Shown here in pieces: positions 15,644 to 23,863 of a stretch of DNA of 64,000 nt (positions are counted from its first letter, which is position 1; the number at the start of each line of letters is the position of its first letter). Source of the stretch: RYN-230 sp963711705 (lineage in GTDB: Bacteria; Actinomycetota; Actinomycetes; Streptosporangiales; Streptosporangiaceae); assembly GCA_963711705.1 (NCBI GenBank), contig CAVQFM010000008.1, positions 62,001-126,000 of the forward strand, given 5' to 3'. Both the position numbers and the translations under genes were made by a program. Below the pieces are notes generated by a model. The model saw nothing but the letters and a program-made list of their open reading frames with translations, did not search any database and was not told where the DNA came from.

Positions 15644-16273
15644 TCAGGCGGCCCGGCCGCGGCCGGCCAGCCGGCACCGCTGCGCCTCGCGGGACGGGCT
15701 GGCGGCCACCCAGATAGCCACGTCCAGGATGCGCAGCAGGCTGGCGCCCGCCGCTTCCGGTGGCCGCAGCGCCTCGACGTCGGCCCGCGCCCCCGGGTCG
15801 CGCAGCAGGAAGCGCAGCGCCTCCCAGGTCTGCCCGGGCGAGCCTGCCGTCCGGATCACCACCTTGTCGGTGACCGGGCACAGCCGGGGCCGCTTGCGGG
15901 CCAGGAGTTTGGTGGCGGTGGCCGTGCCCACGCCCGGCATGTCGACCAGGACATCCCACAGCCGGTCCACCGCGGCCATATCGGCATCGGTGACGTCCCA
16001 CAGGTCTACGTCACTGGTGACCGCGCCGAGCATGACCGAGACCCGCTCCGCCTGGGGGCCGAGCAGCTGCCGCACCGCTTCCGGCCGCCAGACGATATCC
16101 AGCAGCGACACGGCCAGCAGGTCACCGGCGGTCACCTTGTTCGGCAGGTTGCGCCCGATGGTGCTGAAGCTCATCCCGGCGAAGCCCTCGGCCGGGTCGA
16201 AGTAGGCGGCCACCGCCGCGCCGAGGCCGGGTTCGGCCAGAGTGTCCCGCAACCGCCCGGCCGCGCGGGCCAC
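15644..16273 (-). CDS. DUF6308 family protein with HhH-like motif
   Basis: The roughly 209-residue protein matches the actinobacterial DUF6308 group. The middle contains VDMPGVGTATATKLLARKRP, a helix-hairpin-helix-like segment, followed by LCPVTDKVV, resembling the region around the catalytic lysine/aspartate of HhH DNA glycosylases; the enzymatic role is unproven. I place the start at GTG 16273 because GGGGGAGG precedes it with 6-7 base spacing; longer upstream in-frame starts lack a ribosome-binding site. It is convergent with the SDR gene. Confidence 0.7.
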   Translation of the reverse strand: MARAAGRLRDTLAEPGLGAAVAAYFDPAEGFAGMSFSTIGRNLPNKVTAGDLLAVSLLDIVWRPEAVRQLLGPQAERVSVMLGAVTSDVDLWDVTDADMAAVDRLWDVLVDMPGVGTATATKLLARKRPRLCPVTDKVVIRTAGSPGQTWEALRFLLRDPGARADVEALRPPEAAGASLLRILDVAIWVAASPSREAQRCRLAGRGRAA

Positions 16274-16559
16274 GGCGTCCCTCCCCCTTAACGAACTCAT
16301 GTGCCCAGTATGCGGGGAGCAGAGCCGTCTGGCCCAGGAATGCACGCTGGAAGAATCCTCCGGGTTTGCCCAGAGATGGGCGGGCGCCGGGCCAGCGGCT
16401 CAGCCGTGCCGCACCGCCCGCGCGGCGCGGATCTCAGTTGGGTCACGAATCGGCGTCAAGTGGCGTGCTGGGTCTTGCCGACCGGTGCGCACTGCTTTTC
16501 AATCAGTGAACCACGATTCATCAGATGCCGAAGCTGCCTATCTGATCAGGATCTTCTTG
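16274..16559. other. Intergenic region before the liv operon
   Basis: These 286 bases lie between the DUF6308 gene and livG. The part from about 16480 to 16560 is less GC-rich than its surroundings and probably holds the liv promoter. No gene, clear operator or terminator is evident. The exact livG start decides its right border. Confidence 0.35.
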
Positions 16560-17384
16560 GTGAACGCTAATTCAGCTGGGGTGCCGCAAACAGCGCTCGC
16601 CGGGCCGCACACCGGCCTGCTCCAGGTGCGCGGCGTCTCGGTGCGGTTCGGCGGACTGACCGCGCTGGACAATGTCTCGTGCGTGGCCGCGGACCGCCAG
16701 GTGACCGGGATCATCGGGCCGAACGGCGCGGGCAAGACCACGCTCCTCAACGTCGTGTGCGGGTTCGTCCGGCCGGATTCTGGAGAGATCACCTTCGCCG
16801 GGCGGGAGCTGACCCGGATCCGGCCGCACCGGCTGGCCGGGCTCGGGATCGCCCGCACCATGCAGGGCGTCGGGCTGTTCCGCGGCCTGTCCGCGGTGGA
16901 GAACGTCATGGTCGGCGCCAATGAGGGCGCGCGGGCCGGGTTCTGGTCGGCCCTGTTCGGCCTGCCCCGGTCCGACCGGGACGAGCGCCGGCTGCGCCAG
17001 CGGGCGATGGAAGCGCTGGACCGGGTGGGCGTGGCCGACCTGGCCGGCAGCATGCCCGACACCCTGGCCTACGGGCTGCGCAAGCGAGTGGCGCTGGCCC
17101 GGGCACTAGCCGCCAGCCCCCGGCTGCTGCTGCTCGACGAGCCAGCCGGCGGCCTGTCCGAGAACGAGCTGCCGGAGCTGGGCGAGCTGATCAGGGAGCT
17201 GGCCGCCGACGCCTGCGTGGTCGTCATCGAGCACCGGATGGACCTGGTGATGTCGGTCTGCGACACGATCTTCGTGCTGGACTTCGGCAAGCTGATCGCG
17301 GTCGGCACGCCCGCCGAGGTCCAGGCGGACCCGGCGGTCACCGCCGCTTACCTCGGGGCCGAGGGAGGCGGTGGCCATGCCTGA
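16560..17384 (+). CDS. livG: Branched-chain amino-acid type ABC transporter ATPase (LivG)
   Basis: The roughly 274-residue ATPase shows Walker A GPNGAGKTT, the LivG-type Q-loop region RTMQGVGLFRGLSAVENVM, signature variant LAYGLRKRVALARAL, Walker B LLLLDEPAGGLSENE and the H-loop IEHRMDLVM. The wording around the signature and H-loop places it in the LivG branch. With LivF it drives import through LivH/LivM. The start is uncertain: GTG 16560 has AGGA eight bases upstream, GTG 16581 has no clear site. The stop overlaps the livF start region by 8 bases. Confidence 0.85.
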   Translation: MNANSAGVPQTALAGPHTGLLQVRGVSVRFGGLTALDNVSCVAADRQVTGIIGPNGAGKTTLLNVVCGFVRPDSGEITFAGRELTRIRPHRLAGLGIARTMQGVGLFRGLSAVENVMVGANEGARAGFWSALFGLPRSDRDERRLRQRAMEALDRVGVADLAGSMPDTLAYGLRKRVALARALAASPRLLLLDEPAGGLSENELPELGELIRELAADACVVVIEHRMDLVMSVCDTIFVLDFGKLIAVGTPAEVQADPAVTAAYLGAEGGGGHA

Positions 17385-18099
17385 GGTCGCTGCGCTGGCC
17401 GTCGAGGACATCACGGCCGGCTACGGCGGGGTACTGGCCCTCGAGGCGGTCTCGGTCACCGCCCGGCCCGGCACGATCACCGCCGTGCTCGGCGCCAACG
17501 GCGCCGGGAAGACCACGATGCTGCGCACGATCAGCGGGCTGGTCCGGCCGCGCCGCGGGCGGATCCTGTTCGACGGGGTGGACCTGACCCGCCGCCAGCC
17601 AGCGGACATCGCCCGGGCGGGCGTGGCGCACGTGCCCGAGGGGCAGGGCGTGATCACCGAGCTCACCGTGGAGGAGAACCTCCGCCTGGGCGCGCTGCCC
17701 CGCAAGGGCAGCGCGGTCCGGTCAGCCGCGCTGAGCGATGCCTACCAGCGGTTCCCGGCGCTGGCCGAGCGGCGGCGGAAGGCGGCCGGCACGCTGTCCG
17801 GCGGCGAGCGGCAGATCCTGGTCATCGCCCGGGCGCTGATGGCCGCGCCCCGGGTGCTGCTGCTGGACGAGCCGTCGCTGGGCCTGGCGCCCCGGATGGT
17901 GGCGCAGGTCATGGATCTGGTGCGGCAGCTGCGCGAGGACACCGGGCTGACCGTGCTGCTGGTCGAGCAGAACGCGCGCAGCGCGCTGGCCATCGCCGAC
18001 TCCGGGATCGTGCTCAATCTCGGCAAGGTGGTCGCCGCCGCCGACGCCGCCGCACTCGCCGCCGACGTCGGGCTGCGCCGGCACTATCTGGGCTTCTAG
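17377..18099 (+). CDS. livF: Branched-chain amino-acid type ABC transporter ATPase (LivF)
   Basis: The 240-residue second ATPase of the importer has Walker A GANGAGKTT, the conserved ARAGVAHVPEGQGVITELTV region typical of LivF, signature LSGGERQILVIARAL, Walker B LLLLDEPSLGLAP and the H-loop region LLVEQNARSAL. ATG 17377 is preferred over GTG 17371 because GGGAGG lies eight bases upstream of it. It overlaps livG and is followed after nine bases by livH, so the five transporter genes form one operon. Confidence 0.9.
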   Translation: MPEVAALAVEDITAGYGGVLALEAVSVTARPGTITAVLGANGAGKTTMLRTISGLVRPRRGRILFDGVDLTRRQPADIARAGVAHVPEGQGVITELTVEENLRLGALPRKGSAVRSAALSDAYQRFPALAERRRKAAGTLSGGERQILVIARALMAAPRVLLLDEPSLGLAPRMVAQVMDLVRQLREDTGLTVLLVEQNARSALAIADSGIVLNLGKVVAAADAAALAADVGLRRHYLGF

Positions 18100-18108
18100 G
18101 AGGCGGCG

Positions 18109-18987
18109 ATGCAGGAGTTCGTTGAGTTCACCCTCGGCGGGATCGCCACCGGCATGATCTACGCCGCGATCGCGGTGTCGCTGGTACTGATCTGGCGTGG
18201 AACCCGGGTGCTCAACTACTCGCAGGGCGGCATGGCCATGTTCACCACGTACGTGGCGTGGCTGGTCATCCGGGAAACCGGGAACTACTGGGCCGGCTTC
18301 GCGCTCGCCCTGGCGGCCGGGCTGGTGCTCGGCGCGGTCCTGGAACGGGGCGTCGTCCGGCCGACGATAGGCAAGTCGCCGCTGAACTCGGTCATCGTCA
18401 CCATCGGCCTGCTCATCTTCCTGGAGGGGCTGGCCGGGATCCTGTACGGCGGCCAGTACCGGTCCTTCCCGGCGGCGTTCTCGGTCACCGGGCTGAAGAT
18501 CGGGAACTTCGCGCTGGGCATCTCCCCGAACGACCTGTTCACCGCGGCCGCGGTGCTGGCCGCCGCGCTCGCGCTGGCCGCGGTGTTCCGGTACACGTCG
18601 GTGGGCCTGCGGCTGCGCGCCACGGCGTTCCGCCCGGACGTGGCCCGGCTGCTCGGCGTCCGGATCGGCCGGGTGCTGACCCTCGGCTGGGCGCTGGCCG
18701 GCCTGTTCGGCGCGCTGGCCGGGGTGCTGGTCACCCCGTCCACCTTCCTGTACCCGAACAGCATGGACTCGATCTTCGTACTCGGCTTCACCGCGGCCGT
18801 GATCGGCGGCCTGGACAGCCCGGCCGGCGCGGTGGCGGGCGGCGTGCTGCTCGGCGTGGTGCTCAGCTACGCCGGCGGCTACCTGGGCAGCAGCCTGGTG
18901 CTGGTGTACGGCCTGATCGTGCTGGCGCTGGTGCTGATGGTCCGGCCCGGTGGCCTGTTCTCGTCGACCGCGGCCCGGAGGGTGTGA
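18109..18987 (+). CDS. livH: Branched-chain amino-acid type ABC permease (LivH)
   Basis: The 292-residue polytopic membrane protein has the LivH pattern: FTLGGIATGMIYAAIAVSL in the first helix, RVLNYSQGGMAMF in the first loop, a middle region with GLRLRATAFRPDVARLLGV (the cytoplasmic ATPase-contact region), and AAVIGGLDSPAGAVAGGVLLG near the end. It pairs with LivM to form the channel. Start ATG 18109 has an AGGAGG site. Its stop is two bases before the livM ATG. Confidence 0.92.
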   Translation: MQEFVEFTLGGIATGMIYAAIAVSLVLIWRGTRVLNYSQGGMAMFTTYVAWLVIRETGNYWAGFALALAAGLVLGAVLERGVVRPTIGKSPLNSVIVTIGLLIFLEGLAGILYGGQYRSFPAAFSVTGLKIGNFALGISPNDLFTAAAVLAAALALAAVFRYTSVGLRLRATAFRPDVARLLGVRIGRVLTLGWALAGLFGALAGVLVTPSTFLYPNSMDSIFVLGFTAAVIGGLDSPAGAVAGGVLLGVVLSYAGGYLGSSLVLVYGLIVLALVLMVRPGGLFSSTAARRV

Positions 18988-18989
18988 TC

Positions 18990-20036
18990 ATGACGCTGGT
19001 CCGCCACCTGGCTGCCGCGGTGGGCGTCGCCGTGGTCCTCGGCGTGATCTCGGTCATGCTCAGCGCCTACCGCGACTACCAGATGGCCGAGGTCGCCGCG
19101 TACGTGGTGGCGGTGGCCGGGCTGACGGTGCTGATCGGGCTGAGCGGCCAGATCTCGATCGGCAACGGCGCGTTCATGGCCGTCGGCGGCTACGCGTCCG
19201 CGCTGCTGCTGCTGCACCTGGGCTGGCCGCTGGAAGTGGTCTTCCTGGCCGCCGCGGTGATCGCCGCCGCGGCCGGCGCGGTGTTCGGCATCGCCGCGGC
19301 CCGGCTGCGCGGCCCCTACCTGGCCGGGGCCACGCTCATGCTGGCCGTCGCGCTGCCCTCGATCGCCATCCAGTACGCGGGGGTGTTCGGCGGCGACCAG
19401 GGGCTGTCGGTCACCATCACCACCCCGGCCTTCCTGGGCGCCACCTTCCCGCCCACCCGCTGGCTGGCCTGGGTGACCTGTGCCGCCGCGCTGATCGCGC
19501 TGGTGCTGCTGGCCAACCTGGGCCACAGCCGGATCGGCCGCAGCTGGCGGGCGCTGCGCGACGACGAGGTAGCGGCCGCGCTGGCCGGGCTGAACGTGGC
19601 CCGGCTCCAGGTGCTCGCGTTCGTGATCAGCGCCGCCTGCGCGGGCCTCGGCGGCGCGCTGCTGGCCGCGGTCACCGGGATCGTCGCGCCCGGCGCCTAC
19701 ACGCTCACGCTGTCCATCGCGCTGCTCACCGCCACCGTGGTGGGCGGGCTGGGCACCCTGCCCGGCGCGCTGTGGGGCAGCCTGCTGCTGGTTCTGGTGC
19801 CCAGCTTCCTGACCAACGTGGCGGCCAGCTACGGCCTGTCCGGGGCGGCCAGCTCCAGCGTGCCCATCGCCGTCTACGGCGTCGTCCTCATCGTCGTCAT
19901 GCTCGTGTTCCCCGCGGGCATCCAGGGCGCCCTGCGCCGCCTGTTCGGGCCCGCCTCGCCCGCGTCAGGCACGCCGCTCAGCGTATGGCGCCGGCATACG
20001 TCAGCCAGTGAACACCAGGAAGAAGGCACCACATGA
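18990..20036 (+). CDS. livM: Branched-chain amino-acid type ABC permease (LivM)
   Basis: The 348-residue permease has about ten hydrophobic segments, the family segment LTVLIGLSGQISIGNGAFMAVGG (positions about 45-67), GRSWRALRDDEVAAALAG (the ATPase-contact loop) and TVVGGLGTLPGALWGSLLL. ATG 18990 is chosen because GGAGGG (18977-18982) sits seven bases upstream. Its end overlaps the binding-protein start (ATGA). It completes the membrane part of the importer. Confidence 0.92.
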   Translation: MTLVRHLAAAVGVAVVLGVISVMLSAYRDYQMAEVAAYVVAVAGLTVLIGLSGQISIGNGAFMAVGGYASALLLLHLGWPLEVVFLAAAVIAAAAGAVFGIAAARLRGPYLAGATLMLAVALPSIAIQYAGVFGGDQGLSVTITTPAFLGATFPPTRWLAWVTCAAALIALVLLANLGHSRIGRSWRALRDDEVAAALAGLNVARLQVLAFVISAACAGLGGALLAAVTGIVAPGAYTLTLSIALLTATVVGGLGTLPGALWGSLLLVLVPSFLTNVAASYGLSGAASSSVPIAVYGVVLIVVMLVFPAGIQGALRRLFGPASPASGTPLSVWRRHTSASEHQEEGTT

Positions 20037-21379
20037 GAAAAGCACAACGGGTGAATCTCGCGGCCCTGGCCGGGATAGCGGCAATTTCGATGATGGTCGC
20101 GGGCTGCAGCTCGGGCGGCAGCTCGGGCTCGTCATCCTCGGGATCCTCGAGCAGCCCGCTCACCGCGTCCGCGCCCGGCATCACCAAGACCCAGATCCTC
20201 ATCGGCAGCCATCAGCCGCTCACCGGCGTGGCCGCTCCCGGCTACGACGAGATCGCTCCCGCCTCGAACGCGTACTTCCAGTACGTGAACGCGCACGGTG
20301 GCATCTACGGCCGCAAGATCGTCTACAAATTCCTCAACGACCAGTACGACCCGACGATCACCTCGACCGTGGTGCACCAGCTGGTGCTGCAGGACAACGT
20401 CTACGCGATCTTCAACGGCCTGGGCACGCCCACCCATCTCGCGGTGGCGCCGTACCTGAACGCCCAGAAGGTGCCGGACGTGTTCGTCGCGTCCGGCTGC
20501 GAGTGCTGGAACGCCCCGTCGAAGTGGCCGGACACGTTCGGCTGGCAGCTGGACTACATCCGCGAGGGCAAGATCCTCGGCAACTACATCAAGCAGCATT
20601 TCAAGGGCAAGAAGATCGGCTATTTCTTCCAGGACGACGAGTTCGGCCAGGACGGGGTCAAGGGCCTCGACATGGAGATCCCGAAGTCCCAGGTCGTGGC
20701 CCGCGAAGCGTATAACCCGACGGTGACCAACCTGGCGCCCCAGGTGACCGCGCTCAAGGCGAAGGGCGCCCAGGTCGTGGTGTCGTTCTCGATTCCCGCC
20801 TTCACCGCGCTGCTGAAGCTCACCAGCCTGAAGCTCAGCTTCAACCCGCAGCTCGTGGTCAGCAACGTGGGCTCCGACCCGATCACGCTGGCCGGGCTGC
20901 TCGAAGCGTTCGCCAAGAAAGGCGGCGCGACGGTATCTGGCAACGCGCTGACCCAGGGCATCATCACCGATGCTTACCTGCCCTCGCTCGGCGCCACCAG
21001 CAACAGCTGGATCAAGCTGTTCACGAAGATCCATAGCCAGTACCTGCCGAAGCTGCCGCTGGATGGCAACGTGGGCTACGGGCTGGCCGCCGCCTACACA
21101 TTCGTCCAGGCCATGCTCAAGGCGGGTCGCAACCCCACCCGGCAGGACCTGATCAGCGCGATCAACGGCGGGCTGCCGCAGGGCCCCTCCCTGACGCCGT
21201 ACGCCTACTCGGCGACCAACCACAATGGCGCCACCGGCGCCGAGATAACCATGATCAAGAACGGCGTGCAGGTCCCGATCGGGCCGGTCCAGGTGACCGA
21301 TACCAGCCCGACCGGGGCGATAACCACCTACAGCACAGCCCAGCCGGCCGCCCCGGCCAGCGGGATACCATCGCCCTGA
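20033..21379 (+). CDS. ABC transporter substrate-binding lipoprotein (LivK-like, Peripla_BP_6)
   Basis: The 448-residue lipoprotein has a signal peptide ending in lipobox VAGC with Cys25, a Ser/Gly-rich linker, then a type I periplasmic-binding fold. ITKTQILIGSHQPLTG starts the domain, YVNAHGGIYGRKIVYKFLNDQYDP is characteristic of LivK-like proteins (only partly quoted here by its key region), and KKIGYFFQDDEFGQDGVKG marks the second lobe. Ligands of this family include branched-chain amino acids, amides, urea and aromatic acids, so the substrate is open. It is encoded at the end of the importer operon and followed by a strong hairpin. Confidence 0.9.
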   Translation: MRKAQRVNLAALAGIAAISMMVAGCSSGGSSGSSSSGSSSSPLTASAPGITKTQILIGSHQPLTGVAAPGYDEIAPASNAYFQYVNAHGGIYGRKIVYKFLNDQYDPTITSTVVHQLVLQDNVYAIFNGLGTPTHLAVAPYLNAQKVPDVFVASGCECWNAPSKWPDTFGWQLDYIREGKILGNYIKQHFKGKKIGYFFQDDEFGQDGVKGLDMEIPKSQVVAREAYNPTVTNLAPQVTALKAKGAQVVVSFSIPAFTALLKLTSLKLSFNPQLVVSNVGSDPITLAGLLEAFAKKGGATVSGNALTQGIITDAYLPSLGATSNSWIKLFTKIHSQYLPKLPLDGNVGYGLAAAYTFVQAMLKAGRNPTRQDLISAINGGLPQGPSLTPYAYSATNHNGATGAEITMIKNGVQVPIGPVQVTDTSPTGAITTYSTAQPAAPASGIPSP

Positions 21380-21389
21380 CCAGGGAGAA

Positions 21390-21421
21390 GCCGGCCGCCC
21401 GCGGATTCGCGGGCGGCCGGC
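21390..21421 (+). terminator. Strong hairpin at the end of the liv operon
   Basis: GCCGGCCGCCCGCG (21390-21403) pairs over 14 bp with 21408-21421 around a GATT loop. It lies 10 bases after the stop of the binding-protein gene. No U-run follows, which is common for actinobacterial terminators. Confidence 0.7.
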
Positions 21422-21483
21422 CCGCCGGTGCCGCGGGACCGGCCTCCGCTGGCCCGCTGCGCATCCAGAATGGAGTACCCAGC

Positions 21484-22110
21484 GTGACTGTCGGAGCCAG
21501 CCGCAAGCCCGCGGCGGGCGATGACCGGTCGCCGGCGCAGCGGCTGCTCGTGGCCGCCGAGACGCTCTTCGGTGAGCGGAGCTACCAGCGGACCACGGTT
21601 GCCGATATCTGCGCCCGGGCCGGCATGGCCACCGGGAGCTTCTATGCCCATTTCGGCTCGAAGGCGGAGGTCTTCGCGGCCGTGGTGCGGCAGATCAATG
21701 CTGATCTCCGGCTGGCGATGAAAGAGGCCATCGAGCTGGCCGGCCCGGCGCACCAGGAGATCGAGCGGGCCTCGTTCCGCGCATTCTTCGACATGCTGTC
21801 CCGGCGGCCCTGGATGGACCGCATCGTCCGGGAGTCGGAGTTCGTGGCGCCGGGCCTGTTCCGTGAGTACTACGAGCACCTGGCCCGCGGCTACGCCCGC
21901 GGGGTGCGCCAGGCCCAGCTGAGCGGCGACGTGGACGCGCAGTACGACCCGGAGGTCGTCGCCTACATGTACACCGGGATCGGCAACTTCGTCGGCATGC
22001 GCTGGGCGGACTGGACGGCGGGCGGGCAGGTCCCGGACGACGTCCTGGACGATGTCCTGGAAATGCTGCGCCGCGGGCTGCCGCCCGCGGCGCGGCCCCG
22101 GTCACGGTAG
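21484..22110 (+). CDS. TetR/AcrR family regulator
   Basis: The 208-residue regulator has an N-terminal helix-turn-helix (TTVADICARAGMATGSFYAH, about 38-57), followed by FGSKAEVFAAVVRQI and a helical ligand domain resembling those of lipid- or CoA-responsive TetR proteins. GTG 21484 follows GGAG by eight bases. It lies directly downstream of the liv operon in the same direction and could regulate it, but the hairpin between them suggests a separate transcript. Ligand unknown. Confidence 0.85.
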   Translation: MTVGASRKPAAGDDRSPAQRLLVAAETLFGERSYQRTTVADICARAGMATGSFYAHFGSKAEVFAAVVRQINADLRLAMKEAIELAGPAHQEIERASFRAFFDMLSRRPWMDRIVRESEFVAPGLFREYYEHLARGYARGVRQAQLSGDVDAQYDPEVVAYMYTGIGNFVGMRWADWTAGGQVPDDVLDDVLEMLRRGLPPAARPRSR

Positions 22111-22127
22111 GCAGGCGGGACCCGCCG

Positions 22128-22298
22128 TCACTGCCCGCGCCAGTAGCCGCTGGCGGTCCCCCGGGCCGGGATGCCGGCGCTCGCGGGGTCGGCGCGCAGC
22201 GTGCCCAGCATCTCGTCGCCGGGCATGTCAGGCAGCCGCAGGCCGAGCAGGATCATGTCCGGGGCCGCCGCCACTGGGCGCGTGATGGTCTTGCTCAT
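22128..22298 (-). pseudogene. Fragment of a response-regulator receiver domain
   Basis: A 56-codon reading frame (ATG 22298 to TGA 22130-22128) reads, after a short start, PDMILLGLRLPDMPGDEML followed by LRADPASAGIP. This is the beta3-alpha3 core of CheY-like receivers, where PDLILLDLxLPDMxG is expected. The phospho-acceptor Asp is replaced by Gly, and both the upstream acidic pair and the downstream Thr/Lys parts are missing. It overlaps the 3' end of the permease gene in another frame, so the permease C-terminus may have been created by fusion into this remnant. I treat it as a relic of a lost two-component gene. Confidence 0.55.
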
Positions 22299-23436
22299 CG
22301 GGGCGGCCGCCCATCATGCGCAGCATGGCCCCGCCGCCCGAGCGGAAGAACCGCAGTACGAGCGCGGCCGCGAGCACCAGGAAGACGATGTTGAGGATCG
22401 TGGTGTAGTTCCACCGGATGCCTTCCTCGGCGATGGCCGCGGTCCGCTCCGTGGGGATCAGGCCCAGCCCGCCGAACAGGAACTCGATGAGGTAGCCGGC
22501 CAGCACCATGGTCGCGTAGAAGATGGCCAGCAGGACCAGCATCATCCGGGTGCCGTAGTACTTCCGGTAGATGACCAGGATCGGCAGGATGATCAGGTCG
22601 GCGAAGAGGAACGAGATCACCCCGCCGAAGCTGATCCCGCCCTGCCACAGCACCGCGGCCAGCGGCACGTTGCCGATCGAGCACACGAAGCTGAGCATCG
22701 CGATCACCGGGCCGATCACTGGCCCCCACAGCTTGGCGGCCAGCGGGTGCCCGGTGAGGAACAGGTGCTGCCAGAACGAGTCCGGCACCCAGGCGGCGAC
22801 CGCGCCCGCGATGAGCAGCCCGGCGACCACATCGCGGAGCACCGCGGCCCACTCCATCACGAAGATGTGGCTGACCGAGGTGTACCCGTCCCGGCTGAGC
22901 AGCCGGCGCCAGAAGCCCCCGCGTGACTCGATGCTCATGTCCATGGCCGCGTGCCCCTCCATCGACCCGGCCAGGCCCTTGTCCGCCTGCTGCCGGGCCG
23001 CGGCGATCAGCCGGCCGCGGACGAAGAGCCGGAACGCGACCGCCAGCAGCACGATCATGATCGGGCCGCCGATGAACTCGGCCAGCGTGAACTGCCACGA
23101 GATCAGCAGGGCCAGGATGATGCCCAGCTCGATGACCAGGTTGGTGCTGGCGATCTCGAACACCATGGCCGCGGTGAAGTTGGCTCCTTTGCGGAACAGG
23201 GACCGGGCCAGCGCCACGGCCGCGTACGAGCAGGACGAGGAGGCCGCTCCCAGCCCGGTCGCCCGGGCCAGCGTGACCGGCCGGTCGTCGCCGAGCAGGC
23301 GGATCACGGTGGACCGCCGGATCACCGCCTGGACGACCGCGGACAGCGCGAAGCCCAGCATCAGCGACCAGGTGATCTGCCAGGTCATCGAGCCCGCCTC
23401 GGCCAGCGCGTGACCGAGCGCGTCAAGCACGGGCAT
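22228..23436 (-). CDS. Permease of the DUF318/ArsP-like family
   Basis: The 402-residue membrane protein matches the permease family PF03773-type architecture: two similar halves, the first with GLGAASSSCSYAAVALARSL and KGANFTAAMVFEIASTNLV, the second with FVCSIGNVPLAAVLWQGGISFGG. The conserved Cys/Ser-rich helices are the expected metal or organo-arsenical path. It is cotranscribed with an ArsR gene whose end overlaps its start by 14 bases, so metal or metalloid export is the best guess. The final 20 or so residues (HHAPSGGG onward) overlap the receiver remnant and may not be native. Confidence 0.82.
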   Translation of the reverse strand: MPVLDALGHALAEAGSMTWQITWSLMLGFALSAVVQAVIRRSTVIRLLGDDRPVTLARATGLGAASSSCSYAAVALARSLFRKGANFTAAMVFEIASTNLVIELGIILALLISWQFTLAEFIGGPIMIVLLAVAFRLFVRGRLIAAARQQADKGLAGSMEGHAAMDMSIESRGGFWRRLLSRDGYTSVSHIFVMEWAAVLRDVVAGLLIAGAVAAWVPDSFWQHLFLTGHPLAAKLWGPVIGPVIAMLSFVCSIGNVPLAAVLWQGGISFGGVISFLFADLIILPILVIYRKYYGTRMMLVLLAIFYATMVLAGYLIEFLFGGLGLIPTERTAAIAEEGIRWNYTTILNIVFLVLAAALVLRFFRSGGGAMLRMMGGRPDEQDHHAPSGGGPGHDPARPAAA

Positions 23437-23803
23437 GGTCCGCCCCTCCGGCGATCGTCAGCAGCTGGCGCAGGCAGTGCTCAAGCAGCGGATGCGGGAA
23501 GCCGTCACTCAGCCGGTAGTAGACGATCCGGCCGTCCTTGCGGAAGCTGACCAGCCCGGCCAGCCGGAGCATCTTTACCGCGTAGGACACCTGGTCCTCG
23601 GTCACCTCGAGCACCAGGGCGAGATCGCCCACGCACAGCTCACCGGCGGCGACCAGCGCGAACAGGACGCGGGAGCGCACTGGGTCGGCCAGCAGCCCGA
23701 GCAGCCCGGCCAGCCGCCCGGCGTCCGCCATGGACAGCGCGCCGGCCCGGGCGGCGGCCACCCCCGGCCCGCTGACCGGATGGTCATGGTCGCGTGGCGA
23801 CAT
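23423..23803 (-). CDS. ArsR-family winged-helix repressor
   Basis: The 126-residue regulator contains an ArsR helix-turn-helix: LLGLLADPVRSRVLFALVA, GELCVGDLALVLEVTEDQVSYAVKML (shown in part) and GLVSFRKDGRIVYYRL. The canonical ELCVGDL metal motif has its Cys, and the C-terminal HPLLEHCL adds another Cys and His, so a metal-sensing site is possible. A His/Asp-rich N-terminal tail (PRDHDHP) also fits metal binding. ATG 23803 follows GGAGGTGG. The permease gene overlaps its end. It is divergent from the GH2 gene. Confidence 0.88.
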   Translation of the reverse strand: MSPRDHDHPVSGPGVAAARAGALSMADAGRLAGLLGLLADPVRSRVLFALVAAGELCVGDLALVLEVTEDQVSYAVKMLRLAGLVSFRKDGRIVYYRLSDGFPHPLLEHCLRQLLTIAGGADHARA

Positions 23804-23812
23804 CGATCCACC

Positions 23813-23830
23813 TCCGTATATCCGTATAGT
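23813..23830. promoter_or_regulatory. Tandem TCCGTATA operator and candidate promoter between arsR and GH2 gene
   Basis: TCCGTATA is repeated exactly at 23813-23820 and 23821-23828, immediately upstream of the arsR ribosome-binding site. The overlapping TATAGT at 23825-23830 is a good plus-strand -10 element for the GH2 gene. AT-rich direct repeats in a 60-base divergent spacer are likely to be the ArsR binding site and could control both directions. Confidence 0.5.
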
Positions 23831-23863
23831 CACACGGACGTACGGGCATGTCAAGATGGCCTG

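Noticed and set aside
23435..23863. In-frame upstream extension of the GH2 gene
   Set aside because: The extension is antisense to arsR, has no GH2 similarity, and a TATAGT promoter element lies inside it; GTG 23864 is the credible start.
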